This document shows, piece after piece, positions 51,579 to 63,865 of a stretch of DNA of 64,000 nucleotides. This stretch comes from Tetracladium setigerum (lineage: Eukaryota; Ascomycota; Leotiomycetes; Helotiales): assembly GCA_031472005.1 (NCBI GenBank), contig PZJY01000005.1, forward strand, positions 2,666,001 through 2,730,000, written 5' to 3'. The first letter of the stretch is position 1; each line of letters starts with the position of its first letter. The notes beneath the pieces are model-generated. The model saw nothing but the letters and a program-made list of their open reading frames with translations, was not told the DNA's origin and made no database searches. Both the position numbers and the translations under genes were made by a program.

Positions 51579-52614
51579 ATGCGCGGCCTAACATCCTCCG
51601 CAATCCCGTTAATTGAAGTAGAAGTTAATTTACCCCAACTTTTAGATCCGTTACCAGTTTTTCAGACTGATCCTCTCTAACGGTTACTACAACTCTATTA
51701 ATAATAGATATTATGGGATATAGCTTACCTGGGTTTGTGGCTTGTTACTTGAGGCTCCAGTTTTGCCTTCTCGACGGGACTGGTAGGTTTCTCAGATGCT
51801 TACGTTGATCCACATTCTTCGCTAGAGAGGTTTGTGTAGTGGCCTTAAGGATCGAGCCAGACGAGAAATCATGTGAGCCAAGAGAGCTGGATGCCGAGAT
51901 GAATCGAGAGAAAGGTCAAAAATATAATGATACTATTAGATGAGGGGTACATCGTTTGGTGGATAGCCGTATCTTGCATGTACGGTTCTGTAGTAAGAAT
52001 TATAGCGCAAGGAGAAGAAGGAAGTATTTATACCTTTACTCCTGAGGTTTTGGTGGCTCTACTTTTGGAACTGGTTTTAGTTCCTTCCAAAAGATAATCG
52101 TTAACAATTAAAGTGGTGGTAGACCACCATTTGACTATAATATACCACAACATCACCTGGCTACCACAAAAAAACCTACGCTCAGAAATAACGACAATTA
52201 ATATGCACGTCCCTTCCGAATTTTTCATTATTAAAGTTGTGTAAGCAAATTGAAAGTCTTTGTATTAGGGTACTGGGTGCCAAGAAAAATTATCGGACGG
52301 ACAATTACTATGTTTGTGATTTTTGTCACTTGAAGCTCATAAACAATGAGGTTTTTACATTAACAAAAGTTATGCTTCTAGCCCCATCTAGGTAAAAAGG
52401 AGTAGATGTGAAATGATTTTGAAAGAGTTATGAACAAGGAATTGTTGTCGGCTGCCCAGAAAGTAAACACGGCCTTAGACTCTTACCTCTGGGCACTGTG
52501 GCATTCACAAGGTTGATTTCGCCCATCAGACGTGAAAATGTTTCTAATTTTGTGCCTCCTCTTTGTGGCATTGTATGATCTGTTTACAAAGTCACAACAT
52601 AGGAGTGTTTTAGG

Positions 52615-52905
52615 CTGTTCAGCTTAAGCGAAATTAACCGAGTGGTCCGGACTTCACCATCTAGACCTCAACGAACATATCTAGGATATTCTTACTATAG
52701 TGTTCTCGGATTTTTTCTCAAAAGAATTATTAGGTGCATAAACTGACTCTTCTTGAAATCATGATAAAGATATACTCCGTCCGGACTGTTCAGCTCAAAG
52801 CGAAATTAAGTGCGTCGTTCGGACTTCAACACCCGAATCTCAACAAACATGTCCAGGAAATTTTCAGAGCACTTTTCTCGGTGCAATCTGCCAAGAGATC
52901 ATTGA
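52615..52905. repeat. Diverged tandem duplication
   Basis: Copy 1 begins at 52615 and copy 2 at 52786; each is about 120 bp. Both start CTGTTCAGCT, share GCGAAATTAA, CGGACTTCA and TCTCGG in the same order, and differ largely by C/T and G/A changes. Roughly 70 percent identical by eye. No coding content. Confidence 0.7.
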
Positions 52906-53205
52906 TAAAGAACATATTTAGCATTTAAAACAAGAGAGCAGTGCTTATGGTGTATTTAACATCTATGCTTTGAAGTGTGTATGGCGGCGGAATAGAAGCA
53001 CGTATCAAGTCGAATTTTCTAGAGGGAAGCATATTCTGCTTTTGATTCTCACATCAATTGACTTTAAGAGAGTTAAAAGTACTTAAGATGGCTTACTGTA
53101 GCAGAGGAAACGGTTGCAAGATGAAAACGAAAGAAGTTCACTTCTGATCTACCGCCTTGGCGCAGCCACATGAGGCCTTCTCAGTCAATTGACCCGACCA
53201 GTGAT

Positions 53206-53212
53206 TATAAAA
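53206..53212 (+). promoter_or_regulatory. TATA box
   Basis: TATAAAA followed downstream by a C/T-rich leader and a spliced-looking untranslated exon (GTATGTC donor at about 53382). It precedes the short acidic reading frame at 53506. Confidence 0.4.
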
Positions 53213-53505
53213 GTGGTTACAACAGCCTTTTTGGCCTCACTTAAACTGCCTTCTCTTTCCTGACATCGATCTTCGACGAAGCCTTAGAATCTACCAACCA
53301 ACCCTCGACATCAGCACAAAGACACTACCGTTACTTGACAACAACTTCTCAAATACACAGACCAGTGGCTCATCTAGCAAGGTATGTCATTCTATTGAGT
53401 AATGCACTTGTTTCTATACATGACATTGCCTTGTTACGATCTACTTCCTCCTTTTTCTTCACTCTCACATCTACATCTTGAAGATGTATCACTGACAGTC
53501 CCAAG

Positions 53506-54110
53506 ATGTCGGACGATGGCAGACTTGACGACGATCTAGAGAGTGGTGATGAAGTTGTAGAAGATGTGTCAAGTGATGAATCAGAAGGTAAGATACAACA
53601 ACATCGATTCCTTGCGGGTGTTTCTTTGCTAGGATGAATGCTTGCACCTTTGCCTCCTGTCGCTAGTCAACCAACATCCCGTCTAATCGAAGAGGAGCCT
53701 GATCCTCTTCGACTAGAGCCTGATGTCGAAGACAAAGAAGTCGCCTACTAGGCTTACCCGTGCTCAGCGAGATTTCTCCGATCCATTCCTAGAGGTAGCA
53801 ACTTTAAACCCAATCGTAGTTCTGGGCCGCACTGCTTTGGGCGATTGCTTTTTTTCTTTTCCGAGAGGAATCTGTGGATTTGAAAATAAAAGCGAGGATA
53901 TCAATTTTCGTGTCTCTTGTGATCTACTGTTCTGTGATATGGTTTTTTTAATTTTATTTACCTCGATAAATTCTTAAAACTTCCACAGATTGCGACGGGA
54001 GTTATGGGCCCCGAATACTTATTTGTTCGATGGCGTTGTTCCTGAACTTTATCCTTCGGATTCAAATACCTGGCGAGAGTCAGAGCCGCGTTCAGTTTAT
54101 TTCTATGATA
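53506..54110 (+). CDS. Doubtful acidic gene or gene fragment
   Basis: ATG 53506 opens MSDDGRLDDDLESGDEVVED, very acidic, up to a good GTAAGA donor at 53588. After an acceptor at 53666 an acidic frame continues only if one base is added (LIEEEPDPLRLEPDVEDKE). A basic frame (SPTRLTRAQRDFSDPFLEV) overlaps its end, and a later block reads LRRELWAPNTYLFDGVVPEL near 53990-54050. A TATA box and spliced leader upstream argue that something is transcribed, but no continuous model can be made. It may be a decayed gene or one damaged by base errors. Function unknown; the end is approximate. Confidence 0.3.
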
Positions 54111-54356
54111 AAATCATAATTTTGATTTTTTCTTTGTTTTACTCACTGAAATAGTTAACACTCAATACCAAGCCAAGGTACTCCGTACGATTCGACAGCA
54201 TAATATTGACATTCGCTTCCAACCCCGCCAAATCAGTGCCCCACAAAAAACACAATCCTAGCTCCAACGGCCTTGGCATTCATAACCTTCCTCAAGCTCC
54301 CCAAACTCCCTCAAAACCTCCCCATACAACACGACAACACCACAACTAACAACAAA
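54111..54356. other. Promoter region of the FAM50/XAP5 gene
   Basis: Short flank with no gene; it ends in a C/A-rich leader just before ATG 54357. Confidence 0.4.
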
Positions 54357-55662
54357 ATGACTTCCACCAACCCCTCCAACTCCGGCAATTCTACGCCCAA
54401 TCCGCGGTTTATCTCCCAAGCCAAGACAACAGAGGATATTCTCAGCAAGCAAACAGTCGGCTTGGTAAATCTATCCGACTTTCGAAAGCGACGCGCGGAA
54501 GCTCTTGAGCAGAAGGATAGAGCTGCGCAGGAATTTGCAAGTGGACGGGCAACGCCAGTGTCTGATGGGTGAGTTCTGATCTTTTAAGTACCCTGGCAAG
54601 CGAAGAATGTTCAGAGGGAGCGAGATAGGAGTGGAACCAGGCGCATTGGACTATGGAATGAATTGGAGTTGAATGCGGGCTAATCGATTCAGTGCAGGAC
54701 GTCTACACCAAATAATGAATCATCCTCAATACCAGGAGTAGGAGGAAAGAAGAAGAAGCGCAAAATCGCCGGTGGGACGCCAAAATTGTCATTTGGTGGG
54801 GACGATGAGGAGGAAGAAGAGGGGATGACTACGGGCGATACAACAGATATATCCGCCAAAACAAGTCGCTCAGGCACGCCTGCTCTCACGGAAAAGAAGA
54901 AGAAAGTGGTCAATTCGTCGGTTGGAATTGTACCGAAAGCACTCACGAAATCTGCACTTTTGAGGGAAGCCCAAACGCGTGAGACGTTACGAAAGGAATT
55001 CTTGCAGATTCAGGAACTGGTTAAGGGCACGGAGATTGATATCCCATTTGTGTTTTACGATGGAACGAATATCCCTGGTGGAGTGTGTAGGATTACAAAG
55101 GGAGATTTTGTATGGGTGTTTTTGGACAGGAGTAGGAAAGTTGGAGCCGATTTGGGTGTGGGGGAGAAGGCTAATAGTACGAGGGAGTGGGCGAGAATTG
55201 GAGTGGATGATTTGATGATGGTGAGAGGGAATATTATCATTCCTCACGTGAGTGTCCTCATCCAACTGCCGACAAGATATATGCAGAGAATATGGGACTA
55301 ATTCGCGTGTAGCATTACGACTTCTACTACTTCATCATTAACCACACCCTTGGACCTAACAACCGCCTTCTCTTCAACTACGCATCCGAACCGCCCCTCC
55401 TTCCGTAGCCGACACAACGTCTACCCCCGAACCATACAATCCCCTCTCGCAACCTTCAAAATCCAAAACCCAAGAAAAGTCCACTGCGATTGTTGAAGGC
55501 AGCGATGATGATCCAACCTATACCAAAGTCGTCGATCGTCGCTGGTACGAGAGGAATAAACATATCTTTCCTGCCAGTGTGTGGCAGAGTTTCGATCCGG
55601 AAAAGGACTATCAGACCGAGGTCAAAAGAGATCAAGGCGGGAATGCCTTTTTCTTCTCCTAG
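54357..55662 (+). CDS. FAM50/XAP5-family protein, one apparent frameshift
   Basis: Nuclear protein of the conserved eukaryotic XAP5/FAM50 family, linked to splicing and transcription in other organisms. Three exons: 54357-54568, 54698-55247 and 55313-55662; about 370 residues. The N-terminal region shows [20 protein letters not shown], then basic [16 protein letters not shown] and an acidic run. The XAP5 domain holds [53 protein letters not shown] joined to [20 protein letters not shown], then [22 protein letters not shown]4 run (55394-55397) is one base short; restoring it removes an early stop and gives the conserved end [20 protein letters not shown]. Confidence 0.9.
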
Positions 55663-55880
55663 AGCCTGGACGCCCATAATGTCCCGGAACCCGTGAGATG
55701 TGATATCGGGCATGTTGAATTCGAATTAGTGCCTGTTGAAAAGCGCATATCGCTCAGTTGAGGAGCCAGCTATACATTAGCTTCCAGGAGGATAACTGGA
55801 AAGAACGAGTGTTAGATAAGTAGGTAGATACCCCTAAAGAATCCAGACAATTTACTAGAAATTTTCCAAAAAAAAAAAAC

Positions 55881-56422
55881 CTACCTTTCTTTCTCTCTAC
55901 TTCTCAAACCCCCATCAACCTCACCCACAAATCCCCACCAAACACCCACCAACCCCAACGCAACCACAATCCACCCAGGCCAAAACAGCACCAAGAACAA
56001 CCCATTCCCCCTCCCAGCACAAAAACCATAAACTCAAAAAACAGCTTCTTCCGCATCGGTTCGCTCCGCTTCCAGCCCGCTCGGCTCAGGTACACACATA
56101 TCGCGTAACCATACTTGAGGATGAAGACGGTGTTTTGGGCTTGGTAGAGGAGGAAGGTGGTGAGGGATGTGGTGAAGGTGTGGAGGTGGGAGAGGATGAG
56201 GATGGTGAGGGTGGAGAGGAGGTTGTGGAGGAGGGTGGCGAGATGGAGGGAGGTCGTTAGGGCTGGGGTGAGGATGTAGGGGATTTGGTGGGGTTGATGA
56301 TTTGGTGTTTTGGGACGAGAGATGGTGGATGAGGAGGAGGCGGAGGATTTGGAGGTGGTGGTGGGTGTGGTGAGTGTGGTGAGGTGACGGGGGGAGGTGG
56401 GGGAGGGTGTGAGGATTGTCAT
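55881..56422 (-). CDS. Small uncharacterised membrane protein, one apparent frameshift
   Basis: About 180 residues, single exon. The N-terminal 45 residues are Ser/Thr/Pro-rich. Hydrophobic segments then alternate with amphipathic ones (ILTPALTTSLHLATLLHNLL, TLTILILSHLHTF, NTVFILKYGYAICVYLS), followed by GWKRSEPMRKKLFFEFMVFV. A C5 run on the plus strand (56007-56011) appears one base short; adding it continues as GLFLVLFWPGWIVVALGLVG and a charged end. Three or four membrane helices are likely. I do not recognise the family. Confidence 0.6.
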
Positions 56423-57983
56423 TGTTGTTGTTGTTGTTGTTGTTGGCAGTTCTTCTATTTGGGAGGGAGATTGTGATATTTAAGATAGAAGAATATTGAG
56501 TGATTGAGATATTGTGTCCGTGATAGGGAGATAAAAAATTGTGTTGTTGAAGCTGGTCGCTGATGAAGTCCGGATTTGATCGCTATAGCCAGTGTTTCGT
56601 GATCGCTATAGAATTGGTACTTTGAATTGTATGGTGGTAGTAGTGGAGAGAGGATGTGTATAGTCGTTTTGTTGTAAGAATCCGGAACTCGTGGAACTCG
56701 ATGATGGAATGGAGTCGAGTTTAATCCGTTGATTTGTACCCCTTGTCGCCCTGGTACTTCCCAAAAACAAAATCACGAGAACATGTGAGAGTGGATCAGG
56801 AACGTCATTGACATCATCAACCCAGTCCGATTGAGTTTCAAGCGACCAAGATCTCCCTCACCACAATTCTTCTAAACCAAAAGAAAACAAAAACAATATC
56901 CAAAAAGATGAAAGAATCCAGTGTCTCTTCCTCTTCTTGCTAACAATGTTTCGCTTCGTGGATCAGGTACTTATCTATGGAAGATTATGTACTGTACCTT
57001 GGGCAGGTATGTAAGGTAAGATTAACCTTGCTGCATAAACAGAGCCTTGTGCATAAATAAGGTTGGTTTTCTGCACGCACCCTCTAGAAAATGCTTGCCT
57101 TTCCTTGCCACCTTCCATTGGAATGCGTGCGCTTGAGTGTCTAAGAATATGTTCCGTTTCAGGAACGGGATGGGATGGTGGAAGGAGGGATGATGGTCGA
57201 GATTCAATAGTGTTCGACCTATCAGAGGGCTATCAGGGAAGGTGTTGGTGCAGATTACACTTGATTAACGCTGTCCCGTTCTCATCCGTTGTGCATATGG
57301 ACTTTGCTTAAGCCAGCGAAGCGTGCATTTTGCATCTGCAATTCCCGTGTTTGGTTTTGCATTGCTTGGAGAAGGATTATTAGATAAGGTTTGTAGGGAT
57401 CTACATACAGTGAAGATTTACACACTTTGAGATATCTGTGATGGAGTGTTGATCAGAGAGAGATATTAGGAAGCGAGTAATGAGATTTTGAATGCGTGCC
57501 TTAGAGATGACTTTTCATTCGTTTGTCAGTGGGTGATGTGCGAGTCAAAATGTTGAAGATTTCGATTGTAGGAAATGCGAGAATGGGATGCAGAAGAAGG
57601 AGCGTGGGGGATGTTGTGCTCCCGGATTGGCTGGGTGGGTTAGTGAGGGGTCAAATGTAAATAGAGGGGTCGTCGCATTGTGTTGTGAGTGAGTGGATTG
57701 AGAGTATTCGAATCACCAATTGTGGTCGTGAACATGTGGGGGTTTTGGATGGTTATTGTGGTTGTCAATAATGTGTGATTGTGATGAGATTCGAGTAGTG
57801 GCGCTAGAGGATGGACGGGATGGGATGTTATGAGGTCTAGAGCTTAGATGAGAAGACTTTCCGAGCCATACCACCATAAGCGTGGAGACTAGAAAACAAA
57901 TCGGTAACCACATACTCGAGTATCTTTGATACACAAGGTACCTATGAAATTAGACTTGGTATATGTATATATGTATCTCTCTC
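56423..57983. other. Intergenic, 1.6 kb
   Basis: Begins with a GTT microsatellite in the leader of the small membrane protein (56423-56443). The rest shows no gene or RNA feature. Confidence 0.5.
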
Positions 57984-58997
57984 TCATGAACCGCCACCTC
58001 CATTAAAATTCATACTATAACCACCCGTCTTCTCATCCTTCACCATCTGGAAATTATCCGTCGACAAACCAAACGGTTTCAAGATTCCATTTCCCAGAGA
58101 TTTCAACTTATCCATCATCTCTGCCGTCTCCTTCGCTTGGGCCTCTTTCGTTCGGGGTGGTAATTGTAGTAGTTGTCGTTGTACGATCTTCATATCCGCC
58201 GGAGAAAGATTGTTCATCTTCGAAAGGGTTTTGTAGTCTAGAAAGTTTATTTAGAAATTTAGGATTTAGGTAGGTAGGAAAGATGTGTGAACATGATAAA
58301 GAGGGAGGGGGAGGATGGAGGGAATGGAAAGACCAACCTTCTTCAGCACCTTGTAAACTCGACCATCCGCCCATCTCACTCCTCGCTCTAGCCCTCCTCA
58401 TCAAAGCTTTCGCGCGTATACGCTCGATATCAGCTTCCCTCTTCCCCTTCGCAGAAATATCTTCCGCCTTCGTAGCACCCTCACTTATAATCTCCTCATC
58501 TGCTTCTTCCTCCTCTCCCTCCCCTTCCCCTTCTACCTTTCCATCGCCCTTTCCACCCTTCCTATCATCTTTCCCCTTCCCCTGTAATTTATCCAACCCG
58601 TCCAAAGCCTTACTAGCAACATCAACCGCACTCTTCCAATCCTCTAGCTTCAAGTGACATGCGGCGATGTTACTCCTCAAAACTGCCACCTCATAATCCA
58701 AATAGTTCGGACACGTCTTGATGGCTTCGTCGTACGTGGCGATGGCGTCTTTGAAGGATGATTGAGCAAATAGCGTATTAGCCGCTATCTTTTGTGCGTT
58801 TGATTCCGAGAGGAGTGACTAGATACCAAGGTTAGGTTTCTATCGGTTTTGGTGATTTGCTGGCACGGCTCGGTCCGACTTACTGCTTCTTCCTCCGGTG
58901 AGAATTTGATCACTTCGGCGTCATCTTCTCGGGGTAGAGAGAGATCATCTTTCTTATCTGTGGGCTTGCGTTGGAATTTTTCTGTTCTGGTTGACAT
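57984..58997 (-). CDS. TTC1-like tetratricopeptide repeat protein
   Basis: Cytosolic TPR protein of 282 residues like TTC1, whose TPRs bind chaperones (family knowledge). Three exons: 58997-58884, 58818-58338 and 58237-57984, all in phase. N-terminus [16 protein letters not shown] then [13 protein letters not shown] helices: [60 protein letters not shown] and [19 protein letters not shown] Lys/Gly/Glu low-complexity insert ([20 protein letters not shown]) splits the repeats. The C-terminus is the conserved [20 protein letters not shown] and GGYSMNF. Divergent from the HAD gene with 242 bp between starts. Confidence 0.88.
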
Positions 58998-59239
58998 CTT
59001 TTGAACTTTGTGGTTTTGTGACCGAGTTGTTTTGTCTGGTTGATTTTGAGAGAGAGCTGGCATTGACACACACCAAAAGGCGGGGCAATTCCGCTGTTGT
59101 GGTCAAAAAGTTCAACCACCACCACCAGGCACGAAATCTCAACAACGACAGCTCCTTCTTCGCTTCAATTTCGACAACAATTTCAATCACTCCAAGTGGT
59201 CAACACAAGACAGAAATCCAATCCCCTTCACACTTCACC
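58998..59239. promoter_or_regulatory. Shared divergent promoter, TTC1-like and HAD genes
   Basis: 242 bp between divergent start codons; must carry both promoters. No TATA box seen. Confidence 0.4.
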
Positions 59240-60269
59240 ATGACATCTACAGCCCCCGAACAGAGTACGCACCCCGCCAATCCACCCCACCTCAACCCAA
59301 ACAAACACCCGCTAACCCTCCTCGTCCCTCCCAGCTTCCCCCCATCCGCGCCTGTCTCTTCGATATGGACGGTCTCCTCCTCAACACCGAAGACAAGTAA
59401 GTACACAAACCTCCCTCCCTCCCTCTCCATCACCACCAAAATCCCATCCCTCTCTAACCTTGCCCTAACATTCTAACAACAAACGCAGATACACACTATG
59501 CACCAACACCATCCTCCACAAATACAACAAGCCCACGCTCCCATGGTCCATCAAAGCCCAAATGCAAGGCCGACCCGGTCCTCAATCCTCCCAAATCTTC
59601 TTCAAATGGGCCCAACTGCCCATCACGCACGAGCAGTTCTTCGCCGAGCAGTCGGCGCTTCAGGCGCAGCATTTCCCGTCCGCGGCGCCGCTGCCAGGCG
59701 TGGAGAAGTTGTTGGGGGATTTGAGTCGGGCGAGTGTTGGTGCTGGTGCTGGTAGTGGTGGGAAGGAGGGGAAGGGACAGAAATTGCATATTGCCCTGGC
59801 GACGAGTTCACATAAGAGGAATTTCGAACTCAAGACGACGCATTTAGAGGAATTATTCAGTGTTTTCGAAACGCACAGACGGGTGTTAGGCGACGATGTA
59901 CGAATCCCAGCTGGGCGTGGGAAACCATTTCCCGATATTTGGCTGTTGGCGTTGAAGCAGATCAATGAGTCCCTAGAGGCGGGCGAGACGCCTATTAGAC
60001 CAGAGGAATGTTTGGTGTTTGAGGATAGTGTACCCGGTGTGGAGTCGGGGAGGAGAGCGGGCATGAGGGTGGTTTGGGTGCCGCATTTGGGGTTGTTGAA
60101 TGAGTATACTGGGAGGGAGAGGGAGGTTTTGGCGGGGAGGACAGGGGAGGCTGGGGATGTGGATATGCATTTGTTGGGGGAATTGGATGATGGGTGGGGG
60201 ATTAGGTATGAGTCGTTGGTGGATTTTCCCTATAAGGAGTATGGTATTGTGGTTGGAGAGGGACAATAG
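59240..60269 (+). CDS. HAD-superfamily phosphatase (GS1/GPP-like), one apparent frameshift
   Basis: Haloacid dehalogenase-like phosphatase of about 312 residues, of the group with pseudouridine-5'-phosphatase (HDHD1/GS1) and yeast glycerol-phosphatases. Exon 1 is 59240-59396 and exon 2 is 59489-60269. HAD motif I is RACLFDMDGLLLNTED with the two catalytic Asp. Cap segment GRPGPQSSQIFFKWAQLPI. Motif II is LATSSHKRNFELKT. Motif III/IV is GKPFPDIWLLALKQ and CLVFEDSVPGVESGRRAGM, then VVWVPH. Motif I is out of frame with the start unless one C is added in the C6 run 59338-59343. The exact substrate is not inferable. Confidence 0.88.
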
Positions 60270-60639
60270 AATGGAAAGGGACAGTAGAAAAAAAGAAGAA
60301 GAAGAAGCAGAAGCAGGTGCCATTACTAGAAAGACAGAGAATATCCGTTAACGAAAAGTAGAAGAATAGAAAGAATAGATTTTTTTTTTCAATATTCCTT
60401 ATCTATTCAAAATCTTCCTTCCTATCCCTTGGTTCTCTTGAATCTTCGTGTACATTGCATGTTTTTTCAACTCATCTTATCTCATCTGCTGTCCGCTGTC
60501 TCGTATACATATTTGGTATCAACAAAGCCTTTACCTTACCCTAGCTAACCAACTAGTGAACTCGCAACCACGAATCCTACTGAAATTTTCTCAATACTGC
60601 CCAAAAAACACAGAGCAAAAGCCCTTCTACCCACATACC
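60270..60639. other. Intergenic, convergent gene ends
   Basis: A GAA-rich stretch at 60292-60316 and a T-run near 60380; otherwise nothing. Confidence 0.5.
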
Positions 60640-63467
60640 TTACAAATGCGCCCTCGACAAACTCTTCCTCCCCTTCCTCCTCTTCCTCTCCTCCACCACA
60701 CTCCCACTTCCCTCTCCACCCACACCCACAGCACCCTCCTCAAACAACCCCCTCGCAATCCCCTCCGTCAACGCAAGCACCCTCGTACTAACCGTCGCAC
60801 CATCCCTCCTATTCTTCCCCTCCCTCCTACTCTTCGCGATCTTCTCAATGAAATCCCAAAGCCTACCTCCCGCTATAATCCCACCATTTTGCTCATCCCT
60901 CTTCGGCATCCACTCATCCGCCAATTTGGCTTTGGGGTCGTTGCGGGATGCGGATGACGACGAAGCGGAGGCGGATGCGGATGATGATGGGGATGGGTTT
61001 TTGGAGATGAGCACGATACCTTCTTCTTGGAAGCGTTGCCAGGCATTTTTGAGCGTTTCTTTGTTGACGGCTTCGAAGTAGGAGAGGTCGCCTTGATGGT
61101 AGAGTGTTTTGCCGAGCTATTGTTTAAGAAAATACTATTAGTTAAAATCCACACAAGGTAATGAACGGGTGGGAAGAGCAAGGAAAGGGAGTACTCACAA
61201 GTTGCGAACTCTCTTGACATTTTTTCGAATCCAACCATCCATCTCCTGTATAACCAAGCGGCGGCGTGAAGCCCATAAACGCGACAGCACCAAGCCAGAA
61301 CGCCTCAATGAATGGCCAGATCAAGAAACAGTAGAAATCAAAATTTTCTCTCCCGACTGCTCTTTCGGCATCCGATAACCCGATTTTAGTGATGATTCCA
61401 CCATTGTCTCGCGTCAAGGTAATCACGGAATCAGCTTCTAGACCGTGAAGGGTAGCCTCGAGATTCGTTTCCAGTCCTTCGGTAGGATAAATGAATTCGC
61501 CTCGGAAGAGCTGTGAGAGGAAAAGCACTTGGTCGTATAATTCTTTGTAGGTTATCTTTTGATTGTCGGGTCCGCCTCCTTGCTTTACTTTCGTGTAGAT
61601 GCTTGCGCTCACAAGTGCTTCGGTGATGAAAAGGTGGATAGTCATGTTGCGGTAGAAGGATAGTTGGAAGCGATCGACTGCGAAGTAGGTAGGTTCTGGA
61701 AGACCTTCGACGAGACCCACGAGTTCTTTACCTAGGACCTCGAGTCCTCTCTCTACTACGACTGATGTTGGGGAATTACCAAAATGGGCAACTCGGCCTC
61801 CTTTAGCTCTAACACGTTCGGATAGCCATTCTACTCGACGAATCAGTTCCGCTTTCCCCACACCTCTTCCTCTAAGCGTTAGGAGAACAGTTCCGATCAG
61901 CGCCGTAGGCATAACTACCGAAACAGCGTTGATGTCAGAAAGTACTTTGTATCCCAGAGTGCGTAGCAATCTCTGCCTAGTCGCTGGATCCGATGTACTT
62001 TTCATGTCGATAGTGGCCGGAATTCCCGTCATTCTCGTTTGTTGCTCTTGGATGAAAGCTCTCAAACTCCAAGGTTCATGGAATCGCACATCCACTCTCC
62101 CAAGTTTCAACGAAAGCACCGAGGAAGCCGACAAGAAATCAGCTAGATTTTCCTTCTTCTTTGGCACACCCAACAACTCGGTAACATATCCTTCGGTTTC
62201 GACCACCTTGTCGTACTGGGTGCTAACAGGACAGATGATTGTGTCCTCCACTCGTCCAGACAAAACGCTATCGAGGATAAAGCTTAAAATGCCGAATTTT
62301 GGTGGTAATAGTTTTCCAGTTCTCGATCGTCCTCCTTCGATAAAACACTCAAAGTTAAAGCCCCCTTGTAGTAATGTATCAATATAAGACTGAACAAGAG
62401 TGGTATACAATAAATCGTCCCCAAAGCTTCGACGAATCCACATAGCGCCTATATCATTAGCCTCCTATTTATCCAATCAATACAGCAGAAAATACGTACC
62501 TGCACTCTGTAAAAAGGTCCCGACAACAGGAAAGTTCAAATTATCTCCTGCGACTACGGTCGGAAGAGCCAAGCCGAGGCGATAGCAGATGATCTGCAGC
62601 GAAACATAATCCACATGCGACCTATGACAGGGTAAAAAGATGATGCTCTGCTTCTTCTTCTGCGCTTGTTCGGCTACAGTTCGTAATCTCAATACTTCTT
62701 CACTCGAAACATGGATGCCTATTCGCGCAATCAGTATATTTCCAATATTTCCAACACAAAAAGACTGGAAAGGAAAGAACTCACCCTGGTGGTACGCTCT
62801 CGTCAAAAGCTGCGCACACATATAATACGCGCCTCTGATAAAACTCTTACTCTCCATCTTACAAATCATATCCCCAGTCCACTTCTCCGACAAGTCCTGC
62901 AGACTCTGCTCAATCGCCGCCCTCCTCTGGGTCTTCTTTGCGTTATATAACAACTCATCACTGCCTCCATTCTTTGCGCCTACTTCTCCAAACACGCCCG
63001 CTTTCTCTTCGACGGCTATACGTTTATCGGCGAGTTCCTTGATGCGTTTTTGGAGGATGGGAGTAGAGAGGACGGCGGAAATCATGTTCTCGGAGAATCC
63101 GGGGTAGAAGATTGGCTGGCCGATGTAGTCGTCGTATGCACGCCAGCCGGTGCCAGAGACGTGGAGAGAGACTTCACGAAGGAATCTGTGGCAATATAAG
63201 AATTAGTATGTACTGCAAATTTATTCGTATATACGCGGTGCATGGCAGAGGGAGGAGGTGCATATAGACTCACTCTAAAGGACTACTCCTAAACTTAGCC
63301 ATATGCTCCACCAAATTTCTCTCCTTGTCCCCTCCTCCATGCTGTGCCAACGGTTCCACATAGCCACTCGGTCGTAAGGTAACTTGATCAGCTAGGATCT
63401 CGAGGTCTGGCGCGGTGGTTCTAGGACCGGATTGTGAAGGCGAACGGGAACGGTTATGATCCCCCAT
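60640..63467 (-). CDS. PlsB-type glycerol-3-phosphate/DHAP acyltransferase
   Basis: Acyltransferase of 846 residues resembling PlsB and peroxisomal DHAPAT/GNPAT; it acylates glycerol-3-phosphate or dihydroxyacetone phosphate, the first step of phospholipid or ether-lipid synthesis. Five exons: 63467-63274, 63185-62785, 62718-62500, 62448-61199 and 61116-60640, all in frame. Motif I is the HX4D box in FLPCHRSHVDYVSLQI; then GDNLNFPVVGTFLQSAGAMW and IRRSFG, motif III FIEGGRSRTGKLLPPKFGIL and motif IV ICPVSTQYDKVVE. The central block FIYPTEGLETNLEATLHGLE is GPAT-like. The C-terminus is charged and low-complexity and ends SRAHL; Ala-His-Leu fits the PTS1 consensus, so a peroxisomal place is plausible. 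Confidence 0.88.
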
Positions 63468-63865
63468 TGCGCCTATATTCGTGGTGGTGTTGGTGGATTG
63501 GATAGCCGTATCAATTGAACACCGGAAACACAAACAGCAAAGGTGAATTTCGCAGAGCTGGAAGAGCAGCGTAGCATAGAAATTTGTAGGATTTGAGAAG
63601 TGAAGAAGTGAGGTGATTGACGTTGAGTCCAACACTCCTCCAACCCAATGGGAAAGCTGGGGTACTCACACGCTAGAGCTTGATGTTCTGTTCGGCCGCC
63701 CCCGCGTAGGCCGAGGCATGTGAAATGTGCGATCATTGGTGGGTCCAACAGGCTCTAAAAAAAACCAATTGCATGTTTTCTCAGCCTTGTCTGTTGCTCA
63801 TCCTAATCATCAACACTACAACCCTACAACACAACCACAACCACATAACGAAAGAAGACAACAAA
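63468..63865. promoter_or_regulatory. Shared divergent promoter, acyltransferase and edge gene
   Basis: 398 bp between divergent starts; no strong element seen. Confidence 0.35.

Larger units (their letters stand above)
51177..53505. other. Gene-poor AT-rich tract, 2.3 kb
   Basis: The first part is the GH79 promoter, with an inverted repeat TCGGCTG/CAGCCGA at 51556-51578 and CGG-N4-CGG at 51465-51474. Beyond 51.7 kb I see no gene. A diverged tandem duplication lies at 52615-52905, and a TATA box at 53206. Confidence 0.5.
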
